Shown: positions 1 through 7,207, counted from the stretch's first letter. The stretch: DNA of 12,960 nt from an uncultured Oscillospiraceae bacterium (GCA_910587205.1 CAJULZ010000085.1:1-12960); one strand, 5' to 3'. The notes: generated by a model from the sequence alone, not told the origin. Numbers and translations are program-made.

Positions 1-602
1 CCGCTCTCGGTGACTTTGATGTACTCGTCGGTTTTCTTCACCACCACGACTACATGGCCGTTGCCGCTGTTGTCGTAGCGGATCAGATCACCGGAGCGAA
101 TCTGCTCCCAGCTTGGGCGGTTGATCCGCCTCCACGGAAGGTCACCGAAAGCGGCATCACTGCATAGTGTAGCCCAGCCGGAGCAGTGGACGCCCTGGCG
201 ATAGGGGCCGCCGCTGGTGGAGCGGTAGGGTGCGGGGAACTCTGCCCCGGTGGGGTAGATCTGTTTCAGTTGTGCCAGGACAGCCTGCACGCTTTCCTCG
301 GTGACGGCAACCGCAGACTGTACCTCGTCCTGGTAGGACTGAGTGCTGTTGATGTAGACGGAGTTAGTGGCGGCATCGTAGTTCACGCCGAAGTCCACCG
401 CCCTGCCGATGTCCCGCAGACGAACGTAGTTGCTGTCCCCGATGGAGTAGGCGGTGAGGGCAGTTCGCTGGCCGTCGATGTAGAACGTCTGGCTGCTGGG
501 TCGGGCGGTGAGGTAGTCTGCCGCCTGGGCGGCGGGGCCGCTCAGGGCGAGGCCGGCGAGGATGCCGAGCCCCATAAAGACTGCTTCCCGCTTTCTGCTC
601 AT
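1..602 (-). CDS. Secreted stalk-domain / NlpC-P60-like cysteine peptidase, 3' end outside window
   Basis: Reading the minus strand from ATG at 602 gives about 200 residues without a stop, so the C-terminus lies beyond base 1. The start follows an AAAGGGG ribosome site. The N-terminus is a signal peptide: basic MSRKRE, a hydrophobic stretch and an A-Q-A-A cleavage-like end near residue 27. Residues ~33-75 (YIDGQR...NYVRLRDIG...VNYDAATNSVYI) resemble the copper-amine-oxidase-N-like stalk domain common in Firmicute surface proteins. After a linker, HCSGW then GDLIRY and GHVVVVV look like an NlpC/P60-like papain fold, with the Cys of HCSGW as nucleophile and the His of GHVVV as partner. It probably acts outside the cell on wall peptides. 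The exact family is uncertain because the end is missing. Confidence 0.75.
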   Translation of the reverse strand, partial: MSRKREAVFMGLGILAGLALSGPAAQAADYLTARPSSQTFYIDGQRTALTAYSIGDSNYVRLRDIGRAVDFGVNYDAATNSVYINSTQSYQDEVQSAVAVTEESVQAVLAQLKQIYPTGAEFPAPYRSTSGGPYRQGVHCSGWATLCSDAAFGDLPWRRINRPSWEQIRSGDLIRYDNSGNGHVVVVVKKTDEYIKVTES

Positions 603-743
603 AGTAATTCCCCTTTCAGATTGTTGTGTGCCTTTGGCAAGCAACACAATACCGAAGCACCGGGGAGAAGTCCAGATTACAGCTTGGAGAAAAACAACGG
701 TGGGAACGAAGCACTTTACACAGAATCGATTAGGACAGTGGCG

Positions 744-950
744 TTAGTCTCTTGCCATCTGCGCGTCGATCCAGCCAAGGAATTTCTCTTTTGGCACCAC
801 GATCCTGCTGCCAATCTTCAGTGCCGGAAAGCCCTCAGCGCGCACCAGTTCATAGGCTCCTGCGCGGCTGATGCCAAGTACCGCCGCCACTTCCGGCACC
901 GAGAGCATCAAGGGCAGTTCATCGTAAGACCTGTAGCTCGTTTTCTTCAT
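744..950 (-). CDS. Excisionase-like small HTH DNA-binding protein
   Basis: This 68-residue protein starts at 950 behind AAAGGAG. Residues ~15-62 form a MerR/Xis-type winged helix-turn-helix: LSVPEVAAVLGISRAGAYEL is the HTH, and ALKIGSRIVVPKEKFLGWI is the wing and closing helix. This matches the 'excisionase family DNA-binding' proteins encoded next to transfer genes in Tn916/Tn1549-type elements. Such proteins bend attachment-site DNA or act as local regulators. No integrase is in the window, so the excision role is inferred. A hairpin and a copy of the 34-bp repeat lie just upstream. The secreted protein gene follows 142 bases downstream on the same strand; I see no clear promoter in that gap (603-743). 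Confidence 0.8.
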   Translation of the reverse strand: MKKTSYRSYDELPLMLSVPEVAAVLGISRAGAYELVRAEGFPALKIGSRIVVPKEKFLGWIDAQMARD

Positions 951-963
951 TTTGCTCCTTTCT

Positions 964-980
964 CCCTTCCGATGGAAGGG
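964..980 (-). promoter_or_regulatory. Leader hairpin before the Xis-like gene
   Basis: A perfect inverted repeat, CCCTTCC-GAT-GGAAGGG (7-bp stem, 3-nt loop), ends immediately upstream of the AAAGGAG ribosome site of the excisionase-like gene. There is no T-run after it on the minus strand, so it does not look like a terminator. It could affect translation of the small gene or stabilise its mRNA. Confidence 0.4.
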
Positions 981-986
981 TTCCTA

Positions 987-1020
987 TCTTGTTGGATGCG
1001 TCTTGTTGATATAGTTCCTC
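987..1020. repeat. 34-bp direct repeat, left copy
   Basis: These 34 bases recur exactly at 8577-8610 in the same orientation, and weaker similarity continues on the side toward 1050. On the minus strand the unit contains GAGGAACTATAT and then two copies of CAACAAGA spaced 6 nt apart (period 14). It lies between the relaxase stop and the excisionase-like gene. It could be an attachment-like recombination site or a duplicated leader/promoter. Confidence 0.85.
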
Positions 1021-1050
1021 CCAAAAATTGAGGGTGGGATACTCAAAATT

Positions 1051-2997
1051 CTAATACATGACCATGCCTTCGTCCGGGTGGTCGTCGGGCTTATGGCCCA
1101 TGGCGATCTTCTTCTCCCGGATCTTCTGCAACAGCTTGCGGTCTGTCCGCATCCCCACCGGGCTGTGCTTGGGCAGGGAGTTCTCCTGAAAAATGCAGCT
1201 TATGCTGTGGAGCAGACGGATCACGGCCAGCGCCGCTCCGGCCATTGGGGGTTCCTCCGTTCGCTCGAGCAGAAGACCTGCGTATTCGTTACCCTGGGCC
1301 GCCGCCTGGGATAGCCAGTATTCGGCTTGCTCCATGTCCTGCGGGATCTCCTGACCTGTGAGGTACAGCTTGCCCAGCAGATACTGTGCGCCGGGGTAGC
1401 CTTCGTCGGCACAGGCAGACAGGCATTCCAGCCCGTGCTCCACATCTTTGGCGGCGTTCTCCCCACTGAGGTACTCTTTCGCCAAAAGATACCCCGCCCT
1501 GAGCGAACCTCCCTCCCACGCACGTTTCAGCCACTCCAATCCCGCGGACGGATTGAGCACGTCCAGATCATCGGAGAGCAGCAGCTCCCCCAGCGCACAC
1601 TGGGCGGGGACCATCCCCGCTTGTGCCGCTTTCTCGAATGCCTCCGCCGCCAGCGTGCTGTCCGGGATGAGGATGCCGCCGTCCCGGTACAGCGTCCCCA
1701 GCACATACCACGCCTGGGGTACGTCGTAGTCCGCCAGTTCCCGCATCTCCGACACAGCCCAGTCCTTGTTTTCTATGGGCTCCTCCGGGCTGTCCAGAAT
1801 CTGCTTCATCTTCCAGTACCACCCATTGCGGGAATGATCGTAGCCGGTATCCACCTCCGGCTGCTGTGCGCCCTCGAAGGTCAGCGCAGAAAAACGAAGA
1901 CGCTCCGCCTCCGCCACAACGGAATTCTTGATTTGCCGAAATTCCTTCCGCTCAGACAGCTTCTGCTCCTTGAGCGGTGCGTCGGAATAGTAACCCTCTA
2001 CCTCGCCCTGCAGCATTTGCCACTGTTCATAGCATTTGGCCACCGCGGGCAGGCGCTCCATCTCGTCCACCACCTCGTCCACCAGCTTTTTCACCCGCTT
2101 GGGCAGATAGCCATACTTCTTTTGCCCCTTTACACCGTCCAGCGCCTGGGCAAGCTCCCACATCCGCTGTTCCGCCTTCGGGTGGTCACAGATGCCCTGG
2201 CGCATCTCCTTCACCAGCGCCAGCATGGACGCCCGCGCCTCACGCACCAGTTCGTCCCGGGAGACGGTTTTCTGTTCGTACAGATGGAGCATCTCCTGGT
2301 GAAAAATTTGATTCGTCAGCGTGGATTTGATTTTGCGAATGCCGTCCCGGTCGAGCCAGCCCTCCTTGGGTTGGCTTGACCAGGCCATCATGTGTACATG
2401 GGGATGATCGCCCTCGTCATGGAAAGCGGCGTACCAGCGGAAGTGATCCGGCGGTATGCTCATAGCGGCGGCGATCTCGTTGCGCTCCTGGCGGAGCAAA
2501 TCCCGCCACGCCGACGCCCGGTCATAGCCCAGACGGGCCGCGTCCTCCCGCTTCAGCGAGATGATGTGCGTCCACACGTTGCCGGTGTAGCTGTCCAGTT
2601 CCACTGCCGCCTTTTGCAAATCCACACTGTCATCATCACCGAACAGGCCGTGGCTGCCAAGCCGCTCTACTCTCGGGCGGGTTGCGATGTACTTCAGGTA
2701 CACATCGGAGCGGTTGGCCTGCTCCCAGTTGCACTCCAGCGCCGTGGTGATGAACGCGGAAGCATGGGCCTTGGTGCGCGATGCCTCCCAGTCAGCATAC
2801 TCCAACAGCTCCCTGCTGTCCGGGAAGTCCCGCACCAGCGACCGGATCAACTGCTCCTGACGCTTGGTGGCGGGGCGGTCGTCCGGCACCAGCTCTACGC
2901 CGTCCCGTGTCCCGATGTAGCGCAGGTATCCGCCGCCACCTATGCCGCCTTTGCCGCCGCACTTGATGTACGGGCTTTTCAGAATCAGCTTGGGCAT
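1051..2997 (-). CDS. MobP3-type relaxase with C-terminal Sel1-like repeats
   Basis: This is a 648-residue putative conjugative relaxase that would nick oriT and pilot the single strand. Its ATG at 2997 shares one base with the MobC-like stop (TGATG), indicating translational coupling. The N-terminus has a Gly-rich segment and tyrosines in YLRYIGTR and YLKYIATRP (candidate catalytic Tyr region). The metal-binding histidine motif is H198-P-H-V-H202, in AAFHDEGDHPHVHMMAW. A helical, charged middle (~240-410) follows. From ~421 to ~590 there are about four Sel1/TPR-like repeats of the pattern A..LG.LY..G...D...A..W...AA..G, for example AQYLLGKLYLTG and AEYWLSQAAAQGN. Sel1 repeats usually mediate protein contacts and may dock transfer proteins. 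MOBP membership is a recognition call. The exact nicking Tyr was not assigned. Confidence 0.9.
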   Translation of the reverse strand: MPKLILKSPYIKCGGKGGIGGGGYLRYIGTRDGVELVPDDRPATKRQEQLIRSLVRDFPDSRELLEYADWEASRTKAHASAFITTALECNWEQANRSDVYLKYIATRPRVERLGSHGLFGDDDSVDLQKAAVELDSYTGNVWTHIISLKREDAARLGYDRASAWRDLLRQERNEIAAAMSIPPDHFRWYAAFHDEGDHPHVHMMAWSSQPKEGWLDRDGIRKIKSTLTNQIFHQEMLHLYEQKTVSRDELVREARASMLALVKEMRQGICDHPKAEQRMWELAQALDGVKGQKKYGYLPKRVKKLVDEVVDEMERLPAVAKCYEQWQMLQGEVEGYYSDAPLKEQKLSERKEFRQIKNSVVAEAERLRFSALTFEGAQQPEVDTGYDHSRNGWYWKMKQILDSPEEPIENKDWAVSEMRELADYDVPQAWYVLGTLYRDGGILIPDSTLAAEAFEKAAQAGMVPAQCALGELLLSDDLDVLNPSAGLEWLKRAWEGGSLRAGYLLAKEYLSGENAAKDVEHGLECLSACADEGYPGAQYLLGKLYLTGQEIPQDMEQAEYWLSQAAAQGNEYAGLLLERTEEPPMAGAALAVIRLLHSISCIFQENSLPKHSPVGMRTDRKLLQKIREKKIAMGHKPDDHPDEGMVMY

Positions 2998-3398
2998 CAG
3001 TCGTCCTCAACGTGACGCGCGATCTGCGCGAAGTGGATCTGTCCGTTGGTGCGCTTCGCACGTTCCACGCTCTCTGAGCGTTTGCGCCGCAGATATTCCT
3101 CGTCCAGCTGTGTGCAGTCCGCAAGGATGCTCATACACATATCCACCTCCACCGTCAGCTTGAACATCAGCGACGCCATACGGTTTTCCATGGTGCCCAG
3201 CCGTCCGTTGATACAGGAACGGATGGCTGGAGGGAGGAACAGCCCCGCGTCCTGGGCGCTGAGGTAGTCCAGATAGAAATCCAGCGCGTGTTCGATGAAC
3301 GCGGTCATACTCCTGCTGCCATCCTCGTGATAGCGGCGCTCCAGCTCGGTTTTCTTTTCCGGCGTGAGATAGACCGCCAGCTTGTCTTTTTTGCTCAT
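2997..3398 (-). CDS. MobC-like relaxosome accessory protein (ribbon-helix-helix)
   Basis: The protein has 133 residues. An upstream in-frame ATG at 3473 exists, but MSKKDK at 3398 follows AAAGGAGCAGAAA and is the better start. Residues ~1-45 (LAVYLTPEKKTELERRY...SMTAFIEHALDFYLDYL) read as a ribbon-helix-helix DNA-binding fold: a short basic strand then two helices. The rest is helical with a basic RRKRSESVERAKR stretch. MobC-type proteins bind next to oriT and help the relaxase open the nick site. Its position directly before the relaxase with a 1-nt overlap, and directly after a cluster of inverted repeats, fits that role. A simple RHH repressor of the operon is the alternative. Confidence 0.8.
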   Translation of the reverse strand: MSKKDKLAVYLTPEKKTELERRYHEDGSRSMTAFIEHALDFYLDYLSAQDAGLFLPPAIRSCINGRLGTMENRMASLMFKLTVEVDMCMSILADCTQLDEEYLRRKRSESVERAKRTNGQIHFAQIARHVEDD

Positions 3399-3604
3399 TT
3401 TCTGCTCCTTTCCGGGGTTCGACCCCTGTGCAAAGCCTGTGATTTCGCGCCGTTTGGGGATTCTTGACCCCAACGGCGCACTTTTCCTTCTGTTTTGACC
3501 CCATTCGCAGCCCGGGAAAACGCCCGCACTGCGGGCGTTTGTGGCTCGGCGGGTGTCACTTGTGACGCCCGGTGTTTATCCTGCTTTTTCCTTCGTTCTG
3601 CCAT
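3395..3604 (-). CDS. Possible small basic protein overlapping both operon neighbours
   Basis: This open frame of 69 residues is very basic and rich in Arg, Lys, Ala and Pro, with no recognisable domain. It starts inside the end of the HTH gene (29-nt overlap). Its TGA overlaps the MobC-like ATG as ATGA, a typical coupling arrangement. Against it: no good ribosome site precedes 3604, and the same DNA carries three inverted repeats that look like an oriT region. It may be a chance frame. I could not recognise a family. Confidence 0.3.
   Translation of the reverse strand: MAERRKKQDKHRASQVTPAEPQTPAVRAFSRAANGVKTEGKVRRWGQESPNGAKSQALHRGRTPERSRK
3447..3479. repeat. Inverted repeat I of candidate oriT
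   Basis: The left arm GCGCCGTTTGGGG (3447-3459) pairs with CCCCAACGGCGC (3468-3479) apart from one bulged T, with an 8-nt loop, ATTCTTGA. The nonamer TTGACCCCA at 3464-3472 recurs at 3495-3503. It lies 49-81 bases upstream of the MobC-like start, where oriT commonly sits in mobilizable elements. Confidence 0.5.
3518..3540. repeat. Inverted repeat II of candidate oriT (or hairpin terminator)
   Basis: Two 11-bp arms, AAACGCCCGCA and TGCGGGCGTTT, are perfect complements around a single C. On the minus strand the right-hand side is followed by TTTT, so a rho-independent attenuator between the HTH gene and the MobC-like gene is the alternative reading to an oriT hairpin. Confidence 0.5.
3551..3570. 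repeat. Inverted repeat III of candidate oriT
   Basis: GGGTGTCAC and GTGACGCCC flank TT. The arms pair over 9 positions with one G-T mismatch. It lies just beyond the stop codon of the HTH gene (3576) and completes a cluster of three inverted repeats within 125 bases. Confidence 0.4.
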
Positions 3605-3962
3605 CTGTCCCGGTTTCCGGGGCTTCCTCGTGGTAGGTCAGCTTGTCCTTCGGGCCAGGCAGGGGCGGCAGATCCAGCAGATAATAGGTATTGTTACACT
3701 GCCGCCTCCGGCCCTTGCGATCGGTGGCGTAGGTGGGCACCCTGCGGATAAATTTCCACCGCTCCAGCTCGTCCACCGCCTTGCGGGCCGTGGTGTCGGA
3801 ACAGCCGCAGGCGGCGGCGATGGTCTGCATACTGGGCCAGCAGGTGTCTTTGCTCCCCGCGCGGCTGCGCAGATAGCCGTACACCGCCAGCTCCCGGCAG
3901 CTTAGGCCATAGCAGAAGATGGCGTTGCTGGTTTTGAAATAGCGTTCTCCTAAAATTGACAT
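3576..3962 (-). CDS. Helix-turn-helix (HTH_36-like) replication/regulatory protein
   Basis: The protein has 128 residues from ATG at 3962, which follows AAAGGAG. A longer in-frame start at 4058 has no comparable site. Residues ~15-85 form a winged helix: LSCRELAVYGYLRSRAG, CWPSMQTIAAACGCSDTTARKAVDEL (the HTH) and WKFIRRVPTY. This matches HTH_36-type domains found in element-borne replication initiator-like or regulatory proteins. It opens the mobilization operon and is divergent from the polymerase-like gene. A palindrome sits in the shared intergenic region, so autoregulation and control of the divergent promoter are plausible. Whether it starts replication or only regulates cannot be told from sequence. 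Confidence 0.75.
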   Translation of the reverse strand: MSILGERYFKTSNAIFCYGLSCRELAVYGYLRSRAGSKDTCWPSMQTIAAACGCSDTTARKAVDELERWKFIRRVPTYATDRKGRRRQCNNTYYLLDLPPLPGPKDKLTYHEEAPETGTDGRTKEKAG

Positions 3963-4070
3963 AATGCTTCTCCTTTCTTCGTCCGTTGATTGACAGCCTG
4001 ACGCGGAAAATTTCATCCGCCTCCTTCTTCCGCGCAAAATAAAATACTGCCCCCGCACAAAATTGTGGGA

Positions 4071-4086
4071 GCAATATTCATATTGC
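4071..4086. promoter_or_regulatory. Palindromic operator candidate over the -35
   Basis: GCAATAT-TC-ATATTGC is a perfect 7-bp inverted repeat with a 2-nt centre. It overlaps the first four bases of the proposed -35 of the polymerase-like operon. A bound dimer would block RNA polymerase, so repression is expected. A second, imperfect repeat (CCCGCACAA / TTGTGGG) lies beside it at 4052-4069. The HTH protein encoded divergently is the nearest candidate ligand. Confidence 0.55.
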
Positions 4087-4110
4087 GTTTTCGCTTTTGT
4101 GTGGTAAAAT
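4083..4110 (+). promoter_or_regulatory. Sigma-A-like promoter of the polymerase-like operon
   Basis: The -35 TTGCGT (4083-4088) and -10 TAAAAT (4105-4110) are 16 nt apart, with an extended -10 TGG just before the -10. The strong ribosome site GGAGGTG at 4121-4127 is 5 nt before the ATG at 4133, which fits a short leader. Confidence 0.6.
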
Positions 4111-4132
4111 ATGACTGTCGGGAGGTGAGGAC

Positions 4133-7100
4133 ATGGCCCAATCCAGATATCAGATTTTTCAACTGTCCGCCCGGGCGGTGATGAGCTACGCCGTTGAGAC
4201 GGAGAATGGTTACTCCTTCGACCTCAGCGCGTCAGCCACGGAGAAGTGCAGAAGCAGAACCGCCACCCACGAGCAGGACAGCAACGCTCTGTTCTTTCAA
4301 ATCATGTGTGTCCTGCGGGGCGACGGCTATACCGAACCCGGTGACGGGAAGCTGATTTCCGATCTGTCCGACGCGATTCTCTACATGGATTTTGCAGGCG
4401 TCTTTGACCGTAGCGCAACCAACAAAAAACAGCGTGTCCGCCAGGAGAAGGCACGGGCCATGTTCCGTCCCGAGGGTATCGGTCTGGACTTTGGCTCCGG
4501 CTCACACCGCTATGTTGCCTTTGAGCGCTCCGGTAGCATGAGCCGTCAGGCGCGGCTGTCCTTCATCCGGGCAGGCCTCTATGACGCGGTGCGCCGGCGC
4601 ATCATGCTGGGCATGGACATCGACCAGTGCCAGCTCTCCAAGCTGTACGCCTACAACGGTTTGATGCTGTCCAGCGGCACACGCATTGACGGCGTGGACA
4701 TTGACCGTCCCCACCGGGTCGTCGTAGTGGACAACCCCACCCGCACGGAGCATCTCGTCCCCGTCATCACCGTGGAGGATGATGGCTCCCAGGACACCAC
4801 GCGGAACTATCACCGGGTGGAGAAAAAAGCAGATGTGGATGTCACCTGCTTTGACGGCGAGGGGCTGATCTCGCCCCGGTTTGCCGCGCAGATCGACCGG
4901 GCGCTGTTCGGCGGGCACATCCACACCTCGTTCCAGATCCGCCTGCCCTACATCAAGGGGATGCTCCACCAGGTGGACTTCCACACCTTCCTGACCGACT
5001 GCGGCACCCGCACCATCACCGACCTGTGGGGCGTGGAGCACCCGGTGAAAGACGTGGATGTCATCCTCACCCGCTCCATGTGCAAGGGGCTGGGATGGAT
5101 GGAGCAGTGCGGCATGAATTGGGACAATTACTGGGACGCCTTCCGGCGATACCGTCACGCGCTGTATATCACCAACGTGAGCAAGGAAAAGCCGGAGCGG
5201 TTCACCGAACTCAACTATCAGTTCCTCACCACCGTGTCGGTCCGGGTGGACGAGTTCCGACCCGTCGACCTGCCGGACGGCTGGGATCACAGCCCGGAGA
5301 AGGACGAGCGCCACTGGCTCACCAAGCAGACCGAGCTGGCCTACTACAACTTCCGGGCCAATGATCAGTTCCGGCGGGACTATTTTCTGCGGGCGCTGGA
5401 GGGGCGGCGTTTCTGGGAGCGGGAAAAGAGCCGGGACTACTATCTCGCCTCTGTGTTGAAAAAGAATCCGCGATTCATCGACGAGCCAGTGTACACCCAG
5501 GCGCTGGATGACATGGCGGAGCACATCGTGAAAAATTACGCCGTGGGGCGGCTCATCGTGGCCGGGGATAACCGCTATCTGTCCGGTGATCTGCTGGACT
5601 TGCTTGTGGGATTGCTGGATCTCGGGCAGGCGCGGACGAAGCGGGAACGGACATTTTATGCCTCGGCGTTCACCAACGCACAGCACTTTCCCAACGGTGC
5701 ATTCTACGCCCCCGGCGCAACATACCCGCGGCAGGAGGTGTGTACGCTGTTGCGAAACCCACACATCGCCCGCAACGAGGAGATCCAGCTTTCTTGCTAC
5801 GACGACAAAAATAATATGCGCCAGTTCTATTTCCGCCAGCTCACCGACGTGGTGATGGTGAGCTCCAATATGCTGGCGGCGGAGCGCCTGGGTGGCGCGG
5901 ACTACGACGGCGACATGGTGAAAACCATCGCCGATCCCATCATCAATGCCTGTGCGCGGCGCAACTACGACATTGACCACTTCCAGAAATACAAATCGCT
6001 GGAGAACCGGGAGAACCTCCCCTTGCTGATGATCCCGGCGGCGGAACCCCAGACCGCCTCTGCCCATGACTGGGAGGCCCGGTTCGAGGCGGTGCGGGAC
6101 ACGTTCTCCTCCCGGGTGGGACAGCTCTGCAATGCCGCGTTGGACCGCAGCATCATTGCCTACAACGAGAACTCTGAGGACGAGGAGCGCCAGCGGTGCC
6201 GGGAGGAGACGGAGCTGCTGGCTATCCTCACCGGGCTGGAGATCGACTCGGCCAAAAGCGGCGTGCGGCCCGATCTGGAGGAGTTCCTGGGCCAGCGGAC
6301 GGTAAAGCGGACGCCGTTTTTGCAGTACAAATATCTGGCGGAACACACTGGTGAACGGCGGGCCTGGTACGAACCAACCCACACTGCAAAGCTCAAGGCG
6401 TTTTTCAACCGGGTGGATTGGAGCCAAGTGGACTCCAACGTGGAGCGTCTGCCCTATCTGGCCCACCAGTTGAAAAAGCATACGCCGAAACTCAAGGCCA
6501 TCCCCGCACAGGACGGGGAGCTGTTCACCTTCGCCGTTCAGCCTGATTGGCAGAATAAATTGGACAAAGGCATTTTGGCCGCTGTGGCCGCCCTGCTCAA
6601 GGACTACGAGGCGTGCCTGTCCCGTATCCGGGCCTGCCGGGTGCCTGTCCGAAGCAAGGGCCGGAAGAATGATGTGGAGCGTATCCACTTTTCCCATGGG
6701 CAGGAGGAGGAATGGGACGCGGACGAGCTGTATGCCCAGTTGGGCGAGCTGCCGCCAGAGCAGGTGGCGGAGGTGTTGGAAGCCCTCCGCCGCGAGGGGT
6801 GGCAGTTTCTGGACACTGACGCGCGGGAGCGGTTCCTGTTAGAGTGGCTGCCGGAATTTGAGGAGCTGTTCGACCTGTTTACAGATTTTCGTTTTAGTGG
6901 TTATAGGGTGCTGGCTGACATTCTGCTGGACATCGACCAGGAGAACGCCGCCCAGGATCGCAAGCGGCTGACACGGGATGGGGACTCCCCCGCTTTCGCC
7001 GCCATGATGAGGGCATATCAAAAAAAGACGGCCTCCCAATCCTACCGGGACGCCGTCTCCGAAAAGTGCCGGGAACTGCTGGACGGGATCGTGAAGCCTG

Positions 7101-7207
7101 TGATTGCGGTGCGCTACGTGGTGGCGCTGGGCAAACGGAATCTGCTGTGGGAGCTTCTGCCGGACGCGATTCTGCCCAACGTGCTGGAGGTGCGTCATGC
7201 TGAATGA
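4133..7207 (+). CDS. Two-barrel (DxDGD) RNA polymerase-like / QDE-1-type RdRP homolog
   Basis: This 1024-residue protein is proposed to be a single-chain nucleic acid polymerase. The key signature is D590-Y-D-G-D594 in LGGADYDGDMV, matching the DxDGD catalytic loop of double-psi beta-barrel RNA polymerases, where the aspartates hold Mg. Other eukaryotic RdRP-like blocks occur in the expected order: FQIRLPYIKG (267-276), resembling the 'FQiRyGGxKG' motif; LTRSMCKG with K318, resembling 'R.SM.KF'; ELNYQFLTT (359-367), resembling 'LNRQiI.LL'; and RNPHIARNEE (541-550), resembling 'RNPclhpGD', followed by LTDVVMV. Length is close to that of eukaryotic RdRPs and the phage enzyme YonO. No signal peptide or membrane segment is seen. 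It overlaps the next gene by 11 nt. It could make RNA from DNA or RNA, or prime DNA; activity is inferred only. It is not a multisubunit beta-prime fragment, since NADFDGD is absent. Confidence 0.8.
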   Translation: MAQSRYQIFQLSARAVMSYAVETENGYSFDLSASATEKCRSRTATHEQDSNALFFQIMCVLRGDGYTEPGDGKLISDLSDAILYMDFAGVFDRSATNKKQRVRQEKARAMFRPEGIGLDFGSGSHRYVAFERSGSMSRQARLSFIRAGLYDAVRRRIMLGMDIDQCQLSKLYAYNGLMLSSGTRIDGVDIDRPHRVVVVDNPTRTEHLVPVITVEDDGSQDTTRNYHRVEKKADVDVTCFDGEGLISPRFAAQIDRALFGGHIHTSFQIRLPYIKGMLHQVDFHTFLTDCGTRTITDLWGVEHPVKDVDVILTRSMCKGLGWMEQCGMNWDNYWDAFRRYRHALYITNVSKEKPERFTELNYQFLTTVSVRVDEFRPVDLPDGWDHSPEKDERHWLTKQTELAYYNFRANDQFRRDYFLRALEGRRFWEREKSRDYYLASVLKKNPRFIDEPVYTQALDDMAEHIVKNYAVGRLIVAGDNRYLSGDLLDLLVGLLDLGQARTKRERTFYASAFTNAQHFPNGAFYAPGATYPRQEVCTLLRNPHIARNEEIQLSCYDDKNNMRQFYFRQLTDVVMVSSNMLAAERLGGADYDGDMVKTIADPIINACARRNYDIDHFQKYKSLENRENLPLLMIPAAEPQTASAHDWEARFEAVRDTFSSRVGQLCNAALDRSIIAYNENSEDEERQRCREETELLAILTGLEIDSAKSGVRPDLEEFLGQRTVKRTPFLQYKYLAEHTGERRAWYEPTHTAKLKAFFNRVDWSQVDSNVERLPYLAHQLKKHTPKLKAIPAQDGELFTFAVQPDWQNKLDKGILAAVAALLKDYEACLSRIRACRVPVRSKGRKNDVERIHFSHGQEEEWDADELYAQLGELPPEQVAEVLEALRREGWQFLDTDARERFLLEWLPEFEELFDLFTDFRFSGYRVLADILLDIDQENAAQDRKRLTRDGDSPAFAAMMRAYQKKTASQSYRDAVSEKCRELLDGIVKPVIAVRYVVALGKRNLLWELLPDAILPNVLEVRHAE

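Noticed and set aside
603..743. Promoter or small RNA between the excisionase-like and secreted protein genes
   Set aside because: No -35/-10 pair with acceptable spacing and only an imperfect, bulged inverted repeat were seen.
186..1031. 281-codon plus-strand frame over the secreted protein and excisionase-like genes
   Set aside because: It crosses two minus-strand genes that have ribosome sites and recognisable domains. Its own sequence changes character along its length.
1327..2379. 350-codon plus-strand frame opposite the relaxase
   Set aside because: His/Leu/Arg-rich shadow of the relaxase coding sequence without a start signal.
3415..3427. tRNA T-arm-like sequence GGGGTTCGACCCC
   Set aside because: No acceptor stem, anticodon arm or D arm can be placed around it. 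It lies in the MobC ribosome-site region and is only a short palindrome.
4502..6697. Long minus-strand open frame (731 codons) antisense to the polymerase-like gene
   Set aside because: It is a GC-rich shadow of the plus-strand gene with no ribosome site at its start and a His/Val/Gly/Arg-biased composition, whereas the plus frame has clear motifs.
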